A stretch of DNA of 43,662 bases from Nanobdellota archaeon. GTDB lineage: Archaea; Nanobdellota; Nanobdellia; Pacearchaeales; GW2011-AR1. Position numbers and translations under genes: made by a program. The first letter of the stretch is position 1; every line of letters starts with the position of its first letter. Under the pieces are notes generated by a model, which was not told where the DNA came from, searched no databases, and saw nothing but the letters and a program-made list of their open reading frames with translations. Below are positions 7,482 through 17,310 of this stretch, in pieces. Location: the NCBI GenBank assembly GCA_027858295.1, contig JAQICZ010000011.1, forward strand, positions 1 to 43,662. Direction: 5' to 3'.

Positions 7482-7609
7482 GTAGGAGGAAATGAATCCT
7501 AAAATTCATTTCTCGAAGAAGCTAATTATGCTATCCGAAGATAACAAATCCTCAAACCGAAGTCCAAGGAAACAACTTCAATTAACAAGACAAGCTTGCC
7601 AATCCCTAC
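7482..7609 (-). ncRNA. candidate structured RNA with UUCG tetraloops
   Basis: On the minus strand, TATAATATTATA (7625-7636) lies about 26 bp upstream of a start near 7609. The RNA opens with GUAGG and closes with CCUAC (7482-7486). It contains a hairpin of 8 bp including G-U pairs with a UUCG loop (7550-7569), a 6-bp stem with a UUCG loop (7530-7545) and a 9-bp perfect hairpin at 7489-7512, followed by a T5 run near 7471. C(UUCG)G loops on the minus strand argue for that orientation. I find no SRP or RNase P signature. The whole 7246-7675 interval has no gene; these two RNAs account for most of it. Confidence 0.4.
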
Positions 7610-7675
7610 AATTAATTCAATGAGTATAATATTATAGTTTTAACGACGAATAAGTTCGCATACCTATTAATCAGT

Positions 7676-8257
7676 TTACTGGAAGACAAAGTTCTTCCAA
7701 AAAGCACTAATAAACCACACAAGTATAAGTCCAATTCCCGCACCAAGTAAACATCCAATAACTTTGCCCATCATTGTAGTGAAAGAATTCCTATTAGCTT
7801 CATAGCTATCATGCTTTAGCTTTTCAGCCATTTTCCCTTCAATAATACCACCAAACCCATCAGTTAATGTATTCCCAGCAGCACCTCCTAAAACAGCCCC
7901 ACCGACCCCTGCCACTTGTCCCCCAAAGGCAGCAGCAAAAACAAGAAAACCATTATCAATAAGTCCAAACATGATATCAGGGAATACAGATTTAATTTTA
8001 ATCTTAAATACAGTTAGTGTACCCATACCGAAAAAGGCAATAGCAATATAAGCCGGCCCAATTAACGCTTTATCATAAATTAAAAATATACTAATACCAA
8101 CAACCAAAATAGAAAAAACACAGAACATAGTCACTGCCTTCCAGAAAGTATTATTTGTCAACCACCTAATCATATTAATTAATAATATACCCAAATTAAA
8201 AACATATCTACGAAAAGAGATTTTCAACTTTTTTAATAGAGTATTTCTCCAAGTCAT
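7676..8257 (-). CDS. multi-pass membrane protein, unknown function
   Basis: Up to 193 residues with about four hydrophobic segments: around 43-62 (MFCVFSILVVGISIFLIYDK), 66-80, a Gly/Ala-rich re-entrant-like stretch near 115-135 (GGQVAGVGGAVLGGAAGNTL), and a C-terminal helix (VIGCLLGAGIGLILVWFISA). The glycine-zipper-like repeat suggests tight helix packing or oligomerisation. The start at 8257 overlaps the upstream phosphoesterase gene by 50 bp; Met29 (8173) avoids the overlap and may be the true start, giving 165 residues. Same strand as and directly downstream of gene 8208-8774, so probably co-transcribed. No family recognised. Confidence 0.65.
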   Translation of the reverse strand: MTWRNTLLKKLKISFRRYVFNLGILLINMIRWLTNNTFWKAVTMFCVFSILVVGISIFLIYDKALIGPAYIAIAFFGMGTLTVFKIKIKSVFPDIMFGLIDNGFLVFAAAFGGQVAGVGGAVLGGAAGNTLTDGFGGIIEGKMAEKLKHDSYEANRNSFTTMMGKVIGCLLGAGIGLILVWFISAFWKNFVFQ

Positions 8258-8774
8258 CTTTACTATTAAGTCCTATGCCAAAATTTTCTAATTGCTTATA
8301 TATTGTTACATGCGGCTCAGGAAAGTTTCCATTAAAGTCAATTCCATATTTATCCAAAAGCAACGAGTAAACCTTCTCAATTAATTTAGTCTCAATGATT
8401 TGGAGAGTAGAGTATCTAATTTCACGGGAAATATCTCTACTATATTCCTTCTTTAAAACATGAAATTCATCTTTCAGACTAAACGAAGAATCTTTCAATA
8501 AGTTAATAATATCTTTTTTCAAAGATAAATAAAACTCATTTTTATCTAATCCTTTTTCTTCTAAATATTCAGAAATAATCTTTCCATTCTCATTGCCGAT
8601 AATAGTTAAATGAAATTCATTCTTTGGAAACATTTTTATCCCCTCAAAAATAAACAGTTCTTTTAAATTAATATCTAAATCTAGATCAATAAAGTCTAAT
8701 AAAAATGTTTTAACTCCTTTGTAAACAAAAGAATTTGCAGTTTCTAATTTTACTTTTGAATTATTAATATTCAT
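8208..8774 (-). CDS. 2H phosphoesterase-like protein
   Basis: The 188-residue protein has two H-x-T-hydrophobic motifs 100 residues apart: FHLTIIG (His55, Thr57) and PHVTIYK (His155, Thr157). Each follows a beta-strand-like segment. Paired HxT motifs define the 2H phosphoesterase superfamily (LigT/CPDase, AKAP7), enzymes that open 2',3'-cyclic phosphates or hydrolyse 2'-5' bonds. The remaining sequence shows no obvious match to standard LigT, so this would be a divergent member. TTTAATAATA (8797-8806) is about 26 bp upstream of the ATG, indicating a leaderless transcript that probably continues into the membrane-protein gene. The assignment rests on motifs only. Confidence 0.55.
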   Translation of the reverse strand: MNINNSKVKLETANSFVYKGVKTFLLDFIDLDLDINLKELFIFEGIKMFPKNEFHLTIIGNENGKIISEYLEEKGLDKNEFYLSLKKDIINLLKDSSFSLKDEFHVLKKEYSRDISREIRYSTLQIIETKLIEKVYSLLLDKYGIDFNGNFPEPHVTIYKQLENFGIGLNSKDDLEKYSIKKVENLFS

Positions 8775-8857
8775 ATATATATGATTAGAAAATCTATTAT
8801 TAAATGTAGTGAAAGACTTGAGATAATCAATCCTAAATATATTTATCTCGACTACTC

Positions 8858-8916
8858 GATACCCGCCAGTGCAGCGGATAATTTAAGGTCCTTAATAACT
8901 AAACATAGTGAAGTAA
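8858..8916 (-). repeat. dispersed GC-rich element, copy e
   Basis: ACCCGCCAGTGCAGCGGATA is followed by AATTTAAGGTCCTTAATAAC and a degenerate second block. It lies in the 8775-9110 gap between the rRNA operon's end and gene 8208-8774; no gene is visible there. Confidence 0.55.
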
Positions 8917-9003
8917 TCCCAGAGACTCTCGTCAAGTCTACTATAATCTAAAAAAAGTCTTTTTTTGCCCTAGATTTTAGGCTTAGTCTAGGCATGGAAT
9001 TCC

Positions 9004-9050
9004 GACGCAATCTCATGATTGCGAGAAATTTCATAACGACGAATAAGTCA
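9004..9050 (-). repeat. hairpin plus AACGACGAATAAGT motif
   Basis: CGCAATC (9006-9012) and GATTGCG (9017-9023) form a 7-bp hairpin. AACGACGAATAAGT follows, repeated at about 7641-7655. The order, hairpin then a TAACGA-type block, matches the dispersed element family. It lies after the rRNA terminator. Confidence 0.4.
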
Positions 9051-9054
9051 AAAG

Positions 9055-9080
9055 ATGGGGGCAAAAAAATAAAACAAAAA
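9055..9080 (-). terminator. rRNA operon terminator region
   Basis: On the minus strand, directly after the 23S processing stem, the sequence is T-rich (T5, T4 and T7 runs broken by single bases) and then C-rich. A T-rich run straight after the last processing stem is the expected archaeal termination signal. Confidence 0.45.
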
Positions 9081-12030
<2,950 letters not shown>

Positions 12031-12060
12031 TCATTGAGTATGAAACGAAGTTTTATGTGA

Positions 12061-12116
12061 TACAAATGCGTAACATTTGTAAATATAAACTTTCGCCTGT
12101 ATGTGAATACACACAT
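12061..12116 (-). other. spacer hairpins between tRNA-Ala and 23S
   Basis: TACAAATG..CATTTGTA (about 12061-12081) and TATGTG..CACATA (about 12099-12116) are perfect inverted repeats in the internal spacer. They are probably local folds of the precursor. Confidence 0.4.
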
Positions 12117-12228
12117 ACTCTCGAACCGATCCAAAAATTTTGCATCTTGAACCATAGTTTTCTTCCCAATTAAGGGTTGAATGTAATTTGTGATTGGTGA
12201 TATTAACTAGTTCATCTTTTTAAGATTA

Positions 12229-12300
12229 TGGACCCGCCGTGAATTGAACACGGGCCTCCTCGGTGCAAGCGAGGTATCTTAGCCACTGGACTACGGGCCC
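12229..12300 (-). tRNA. tRNA-Ala (anticodon UGC)
   Basis: The minus strand folds as a cloverleaf: acceptor GGGCCCG pairing with CGGGTCC plus discriminator A at 12229, anticodon stem CCTCG/CGAGG with loop CTTGCAC (anticodon UGC) and T arm CCGTG-TTCAATT-CACGG. No 3' CCA is encoded and there is no intron. A tRNA-Ala in the 16S-23S spacer is typical of many archaea. Confidence 0.93.
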
Positions 12301-12352
12301 ATAAATATTTCGCTCCGCGAAATATTTATCCACAGGAATTTTACATAAATTC
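12301..12352 (-). other. 13-bp hairpin abutting the tRNA-Ala 5' end, plus a second hairpin
   Basis: ATAAATATTTCGC (12301-12313) and GCGAAATATTTAT (12317-12329) form a perfect 13-bp stem with a 3-nt loop, ending exactly where mature tRNA-Ala begins. GGAATT..AATTCC follows at about 12336-12352. Probably a precursor-processing structure. Confidence 0.55.
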
Positions 12353-12401
12353 CGAGGACAGGAGGGAGTCCCGAATATTCACGGAGTTTCATTCAAAGAT
12401 G

Positions 12402-14141
12402 GTATATAGAAGCAGCCAAAGTTATTATGACATTATTAAAGTAAAATAAGGAGGTGATCCATCTGCAGGTTCCCCTACAGATACCTTGTGACGACTTAAC
12501 CTACCTCATCTGATCAAGGTTCTCCCCCGAAGGGTTTCACCATAACCAAACTCGGTTGATTTGACGGGCAGTGTGTGCAAGAGACCGTGACATATTCACC
12601 GGACGCTGTTGACATCCGATTACTACGAATTCCAGTGTCACGAGGCTGAGTTACAAACCTCGATCTAAACTAAGATGGACTTTAAGAGATTAGCTTCACC
12701 TTTCGGTGTCGCATCCCATTGTATCCACCATTGACGCGCGCGTGTTGCCCAGGGGATTCGGGCTGTACTCACCTAACATAGCCCCAACTTTCATCCTCGT
12801 TTCCAAGGCAATCTCCATATTGTACACGTAGTAAATATGGATGGGGGTCTTGCCTGTTACCTGATTTAACAGGTCACCTCACGGCACAGGCTTATGTTGG
12901 CCATGCAGCTCCTCTCAGCGTGTCAGGTAAGCCCTTTAGGCTGACCTTCATTCTGCTGTCGCTCCTGGTGAGGTTCACGGTGTAGAATCTAATTGAACCG
13001 CACGCGTCACTCGTTGTAGTGTCTCCCCGCCAATTCCTTTAAGTTTCAGCCTTGCGACTATACTTCCCAGGTAGCACACTCTTCGGCTTCCCTTCAGCAC
13101 CAATACCTCTCGAAGAGATACTGATGTTTAGTGTGCAGTGTTTACTGCTAGGACTACACGGGTATCTAATCCGTTTTGCGCCCCTAGCCTTCATCCCTTA
13201 CTGTCAGAACTGTCCTCGGAACGTGCTTTCGCTATTGTTAGTCCGTCTAAGATTAACACATTTTACCGCTACTTTAAACGTACTCGTTCCGTCTTCCAAT
13301 CTCTAGCTTCCCAGTACTCCCTGCCCGCTCTATATTTGAGATATAAAATTTCACAAGGAACTTAAGAAGCAAGCTACGGATGTTTTAGACCCAATAAAAA
13401 TGGCTGCGACTTGGACCGCTAGTATTACCGCGGCGGCTGGCACTAGTCTTACCCAGTCCTTATTCGTGTACCTTTTTAGAGTACACAAAAGCATTCCAAA
13501 TTGGAACGCACTCTGACTCAAACTATCACGCTTTCGCGCATTGTAGATTATTCCTAACTGCTGCACCCCGTGGGGCTGGGAATGGTGTCTCAGATTCCCT
13601 CTCAGGGCCTCTCCGCTAAGAGCCCTTACGGATATTTGGCTTGGTGGGCCATTACCCCGCCAACAACCTAATCCGCCGCAGCCTCATCCTTAGGCTCGAA
13701 TTTCAGAGATAAAACATTCCAGTGAATATCTCCTATCGAGTATTAACCTCAGTTTCCCGAGGGTATCCTCGACCTAAGGGTAGATTAGCTACGTGTTACT
13801 GAGCAGTTCGCCTTCAACTTCCGAAGAAACTAAATAACTTGCATGTCTTAGTGCAAATCAGAGAGCCGCAGCCGCCAGCAGGATCAACTGGAATTAACAA
13901 TTTCATCAATTCATTCATATGGATTAAATCCGAATAAATCTCCTATTGCGCAATTTATTATATAAGATAGATAAATTACTTCACACATACTCCTACTGTT
14001 GGCTTTGCCAAGGTCAAAACAACTTATGACTAGAAATTAATAAATTAATTTCTAATTATTAAACTAATTATTATAAATATAAATCATCTTAAGAAAACTT
14101 AATCAAGATACTCAAAAATTAGTATGACTGCTTCTATATAC
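12402..14141 (-). other. pre-16S rRNA processing stem (two halves flanking 16S)
   Basis: GTATATAGAAGCAG (12402-12415) and its exact reverse complement (14128-14141) bracket 16S, a 14-bp helix matching the pre-23S stem in role. The 5' half also lies in the loop of a local hairpin (14110-14163). Only the ends of the coordinates are the element. Confidence 0.75.
12448..13894 (-). rRNA. 16S ribosomal RNA
   Basis: Complete archaeal small-subunit rRNA of about 1,447 nt on the minus strand. The 5' end is ATTCCAGTTGATCCTGC (archaeal ATTCCGGTTGATCC type, near 13894) and the 3' end is GGATCACCTCC, so an anti-Shine-Dalgarno is present. First gene of the operon 16S - tRNA-Ala - 23S. The 5' leader (13895-14190) has no gene; it holds the processing stem and hairpin. 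Confidence 0.95.
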
Positions 14142-14163
14142 ATCATACCTTAGTTTTTTGAGT
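14110..14163 (-). other. local hairpin presenting the 16S processing half-stem in its loop
   Basis: ACTCAAAAA (14110-14118) pairs with TTTTTTGAGT (14154-14163), and GTATGA (14122-14127) with TCATAC (14143-14148). The 15-nt loop, 14128-14142, contains exactly the 14 nt that pair with the far side of 16S. Confidence 0.5.
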
Positions 14164-14203
14164 TAGTTAAGGTACTCATCTTAGTTAATATTTATTTCAC
14201 AAA

Positions 14204-14220
14204 AAATCAGTTTATAAATG
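14204..14220. promoter_or_regulatory. TATA box shared by the rRNA operon (-) and the LigD-like gene (+)
   Basis: TTTATAAA (14211-14218) is self-complementary. On the plus strand it is 26 bp before the ATG at 14237 (leaderless). On the minus strand it would direct a start near 14188, before the 16S leader, with AAC-rich sequence (GAAACA) in BRE position. Confidence 0.5.
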
Positions 14221-14236
14221 TTTCCTTGGTATAAAA

Positions 14237-14860
14237 ATGTCCAGGAATATTCATAGAATTAATATACAATCACCTAGTATAAATCATATGAATGAAAAAG
14301 AAAATAAAGACCAATTGCCGACGGGTCTACGTCGACAAAAAAAAGAATTAAAGGAATATATAGAAAAAAGAGACTTCTCAAAAACAAAGGAGCCAAAAAG
14401 TGGTAAGCAGTCTACTATTGACGGTAAACAAATTTACTGTATCCAAAAGCATAATGCCTCCCATCTTCATTGGGATTTAAGACTAGAATTTGATGGAGTT
14501 CTAAAATCCTGGGCCATCCCAAAAGAACCACCAAGAATAAAAGGAATTAAGAGATTAGCAATTCAAACAGAAGATCATCCATTAAATTATGCAAACTTTG
14601 AAGGAGAAATCCCTGAAGGACAGTATGGTGGAGGAAAAGTTGAAATTTGGGATAAAGGAATCTTTACCCTTGTTGAAAGAAAGAAAGATATAATTGTCAT
14701 CGACATAAAAGCAAAAAAACTTAATGGCGAATATTGTTTAATAAAAACAAACTATGGTTCCAAGCCAGAAAAAAAGTTGGTTATTCTTCAAAAGATAAGG
14801 TTAATCTCCAATATTTCTTTGATTTCTAACAGACCTTTCAATTTCACCAAACCAATTTGA
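14237..14860 (+). CDS. LigD-type DNA 3'-phosphoesterase, C-terminus frameshifted
   Basis: The core matches the stand-alone phosphoesterase (PE) domain of DNA ligase D: IQKHNASHLHWDLRLEFDG (about 73-92), LKSWAIPKEPP, TEDHPLNYANFEGEIPEGQY (about 113-132) and WDKGIFTL. The His/Asp residues of HxxxxLHWDLRLE are those that bind Mn2+ and trim 3'-phosphates and ribonucleotides at breaks. The family normally ends in a KxWLLxK strand. Here that sequence (KSWLFFKR, then TAA near 14798) appears only if one A is removed from the A7 run at about 14769-14775; in the given frame the last ~28 residues are abnormal. The N-terminal 40 residues are basic and probably disordered. Confidence 0.85.
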   Translation: MSRNIHRINIQSPSINHMNEKENKDQLPTGLRRQKKELKEYIEKRDFSKTKEPKSGKQSTIDGKQIYCIQKHNASHLHWDLRLEFDGVLKSWAIPKEPPRIKGIKRLAIQTEDHPLNYANFEGEIPEGQYGGGKVEIWDKGIFTLVERKKDIIVIDIKAKKLNGEYCLIKTNYGSKPEKKLVILQKIRLISNISLISNRPFNFTKPI

Positions 14861-14876
14861 ATTAAGTTATTCTTCT

Positions 14877-15045
14877 ATTTCTTTTGGGAATTTTTGGTAA
14901 TAAGTATTTATAAGTTTTCGATATTCAACAGCACCTTCATGAATGCTTGGGAATTTGTTATTTAATTTTTTAACGTCCTCTCTTGCTTTCATATAAACAT
15001 TGATTAGCTCCGCAACTTGTCTTGGAGTTTATATTTTTCATCCAT
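14877..15045 (-). pseudogene. small frameshifted hypothetical gene, about 57 codons
   Basis: ATG at 15045 has a TATA box (ATATAAAA, 15066-15073) exactly 26 bp upstream, but the frame (MDEKYKLQDKLRS) stops after 13 codons. With one extra A in the early AAA run it continues as PRQVAELINVYMKAREDVKK and then to a stop at 14877, a helical, charged protein of about 57 residues. The promoter is intact, so this is either a recent frameshift or a base-calling error. Family unknown. The interval 15046-15214 shows no gene; it holds an inverted repeat near 15142-15180 (AAATGAATTTTAGTAA and its complement). Confidence 0.45.
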
Positions 15046-15214
15046 AATTTGATTTGTATATCAATTTTTATATGTATTATTGTAATTGACAATGCAGTAT
15101 TGCATATTAATTTTGAGTTATTTTTTATTAAGATGCTGTTAAATGAATTTTAGTAAATCGTCTGATTACTAAAATTCATTTGATAGTATATTGATAGAAA
15201 AGAAACAAAATTAT

Positions 15215-16045
15215 TTACTGGTCGTCTTCGCCTGTCCATAAGTCCATATCAGGTAATTCGGAAGTATCTTTGCCTTGAGCCTTCAAATATCCTCTAGCTA
15301 ATAAATAGAAAATTAAACCAATTGATTTGCCAGATTTATTATTTCCAATAATAACTTGGTTAGCACCTTTTGAAAAGTTGTTAGTTCCACAAATCATTAG
15401 AACATTCTTCTTTACATCAAGAGTATCTTTTAAGGCATTTTTGTCTAACCAATGATCAGTAATAATAGTTAATTCAGCTTCAAAGAAATTACTTAATTCA
15501 GTATTAGTCATAATTCCTGCTGGATACTTCTTTCTAAAGATTCTAATTCCAGTAGCTTGTTCAAATAACTTAGCAGGCTTCCATCCTGATTGCCTCTTAC
15601 AAACCAAAATAACATCTTCTGGTTTAAATGTTGATAAATATTTGATACCTTCTTTTAATTTTTCATCAATTAAATCTGTATTAAAAATAGCTAATCCATC
15701 TGCTCTTCTTCTATAAACAAACTTTTTCATATCTGGAGTAACAACTCTTGTTCCTAAATAAATACCGGTCTTTACGTATTCTTCTAAGTCAACAAGCATT
15801 TCACTTTTCTTTTTTGATGCTTTAACTTCTTCTTTTAGGGCTTCAGTATCTAAACTTTCAGTCTTTTCTGCCTTTAATGCAGCAGCTCTTTCAAGTAATG
15901 CTTTTTTCTTTTCTTCTAATGTAAGTGTTTTTTTCTCTTTAACTGGAGTAACTTCAGCAGATTCAGCTTCTGCAGCTTGCTCTAATGCTTTACCTTCTAG
16001 CTTTTCTTCTGGAACTTCGATAATTTCTTCATTCTTCTTTGCCAT
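15215..16045 (-). CDS. rps2: 30S ribosomal protein S2 (uS2) with long acidic N-terminal extension
   Basis: From about residue 85 on the sequence is a typical archaeal uS2: VKTGIYLGTRVVTPDMKKFV, RRADGLAIFNTDLIDEKLKE, PEDVILVCKRQSGWKPAKLF and NNKSGKSIGLIFYLLARGYL. The first ~80 residues (MAKKNEEIIEVPEEKLEGKA onward) are Glu/Lys/Ala-rich and likely a coiled coil or disordered tail not found in most homologues. CTTTATAAAC lies about 24 bp upstream of the ATG (leaderless). In many archaea rps2 follows rpoK-eno; here it lies beyond eno on the same strand after three small genes. Confidence 0.93.
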   Translation of the reverse strand: MAKKNEEIIEVPEEKLEGKALEQAAEAESAEVTPVKEKKTLTLEEKKKALLERAAALKAEKTESLDTEALKEEVKASKKKSEMLVDLEEYVKTGIYLGTRVVTPDMKKFVYRRRADGLAIFNTDLIDEKLKEGIKYLSTFKPEDVILVCKRQSGWKPAKLFEQATGIRIFRKKYPAGIMTNTELSNFFEAELTIITDHWLDKNALKDTLDVKKNVLMICGTNNFSKGANQVIIGNNKSGKSIGLIFYLLARGYLKAQGKDTSELPDMDLWTGEDDQ

Positions 16046-16138
16046 AAGAGATTACAATAAATTTAGTTTATAAAGATTGCGATAAGTCATGAATATTTGT
16101 CCCACATAACTTTTTATATTTCTCTTCGTTGTGCTATT

Positions 16139-16510
16139 ATGAAAGAGTTCAAAACAAATATTAGAAAAAGATTGGCAGAACCAAGAAATCCAAATTCAAT
16201 AAAAGCAAAATATGGTCTTTTAGCAATGAACATAATAAGTGATGGTTATACTCCAGTCGCAATTAAAATAACTAAGCCTTTTTCAGGCTTTAAAGATTAT
16301 TTTGAAAATTTAAGAAATAAATATTTTCATAAGAAAGAAATGACACAAGATGATTATCTTGAAGAGATGTTTTCAGATAAGAGCATGACAGCAAGAACTG
16401 TCGATCCTCGGGTCTACCAAGAGATGGAAGATTTCGATAAAAGAGTTAAGTGGGCAGGTCTGCTAGAAAAAGAATTAGCAATAAAAAACTTCTTTATTTT
16501 TGATGTATAA
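16139..16510 (+). CDS. hypothetical protein, 123 aa
   Basis: The start at 16139 (MKEFKTNIRKRLAEPRNPNS) is preferred over an upstream in-frame ATG at 16097 because a TATA box (TTTTTATATT, 16111-16120) lies about 24 bp before it. The protein is basic at the N-terminus with a central conserved-looking part (YGLLAMNIISDGYTPVAIKI) and an acidic helical C-terminus. No family recognised. It is divergent from rps2 and convergent with the small gene at 16475, which overlaps its last 36 bp. Confidence 0.65.
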   Translation: MKEFKTNIRKRLAEPRNPNSIKAKYGLLAMNIISDGYTPVAIKITKPFSGFKDYFENLRNKYFHKKEMTQDDYLEEMFSDKSMTARTVDPRVYQEMEDFDKRVKWAGLLEKELAIKNFFIFDV

Positions 16511-16666
16511 ATTGTCTAATCTAGGATCATATTTTTTCCTATTTTTTGCAATAATTGCATATTCTTCACAAATTTTCATCCTTGAATAAAATTTTTCTGA
16601 ATTAATTTTATTTAACTCAAATTTTTCTCCATTAATTAATATGTCTGATAAATTTCTCTTTGGCAT
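16475..16666 (-). CDS. small hypothetical protein, 63 aa
   Basis: The start at 16666 (MPKRNLSDILINGEKFELNK) lies 26 bp after TTTAAA (within AAATTATTTAAACC, about 16686-16699); an ATG 9 bp further upstream is less well placed. The small Lys/Asn/Tyr-rich product shows no recognised motif. It overlaps the convergent gene 16139-16510 by 36 bp. One of three small genes between eno and rps2. Confidence 0.45.
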   Translation of the reverse strand: MPKRNLSDILINGEKFELNKINSEKFYSRMKICEEYAIIAKNRKKYDPRLDNLYIKNKEVFYC

Positions 16667-16757
16667 GATTCTCAAAGAATAATTCGGTTTAAATAATTTT
16701 GACTTAAAACTTTTCTTAAACCTAAATTACTCTAGAAATATTTAATTATTCAGATTG

Positions 16758-17114
16758 TCAGACACCTTTACCAATATCTAGTCCAGCAAATGGGGTTTTA
16801 TAATCGTGTTTTTTTTCAAAAACAAGTTCTCCATTAGATTCTTTTGTCATATATGCCTGAATCCCAGTAATTGCTAGTAAGCTATTATTTGCCGTCCCCA
16901 TGTCTGCTACGGCATATTCTATTCTGAATCCATCATACTTTACAGATATATCTCTATGTGTTGCTTTCATTTTCCCATATTCTTGCACACTGAAATTTGT
17001 TTGTTTAATTGGTTCAAGCTTTAGAAGTTTTTCTAGCTGATTACTAATTAGTTTGTCAATTTTTAATGGAACTTGATTTCCTTCTCTAGAAATTGTGATG
17101 TTCTTTTCTTCCAT
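16758..17114 (-). CDS. hypothetical protein, 118 aa
   Basis: Predicted alpha+beta protein. A helical N-terminal half (IDKLISNQLEKLLKLEPIKQ) precedes alternating strands (HRDISVKYDGFRIEYAVADM, LLAITGIQAYMTKES). Such a pattern is compatible with a small ligand-binding or scaffold domain, but no family can be named. A TATA-like ATAAATTATTAAAAAG lies 21-36 bp upstream of the ATG at 17114. Same strand as eno and rps2, with its own promoter, and separated from eno by the palindromic element. Confidence 0.6.
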   Translation of the reverse strand: MEEKNITISREGNQVPLKIDKLISNQLEKLLKLEPIKQTNFSVQEYGKMKATHRDISVKYDGFRIEYAVADMGTANNSLLAITGIQAYMTKESNGELVFEKKHDYKTPFAGLDIGKGV

Positions 17115-17191
17115 ATGCCTTCATGTGAAAAAGTCTTTTTAATAATTTATGTGTTCTCAATATTAAGGATACAGGTTAATCAAATCTGCCT

Positions 17192-17245
17192 TAGCAGAGC
17201 AAGCTCGCCCTGCCGTGTGCGGGCGAAGCGCAGCGGGTGCGTAAA
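17192..17245. repeat. palindromic element with conserved arms, copy 2
   Basis: It has the same arms as 4498-4552 (AGCAGAGCAAG, GCGGGTGCGTAA) but a different GC-rich core with CGCCC..GGGCG pairing plus GAAGCGCAGCGGG of the dispersed family. It lies downstream of eno. The rest of 17115-17310 is a degenerate copy of the TTTTAATAACCCG-type sequence and holds no gene. Confidence 0.6.
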
Positions 17246-17310
17246 TTTTATTACCCGAAGGGCAAGGTCTAGAAGTTTAAATTTTAATAACCCGAGTGTA
17301 TAAAGTAAAA

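Noticed and set aside
7253-7609. RNase P RNA or SRP RNA as one ~360-nt gene
   Set aside because: No GAGGAAAGUC/ACAGAA core of RNase P and no SRP helix 8 GGAAGGA-type motif; two separate promoters are present.
12230-12300. tRNA intron or split tRNA in the rRNA spacer
   Set aside because: The tRNA-Ala folds as a continuous cloverleaf with a normal 7-nt anticodon loop.
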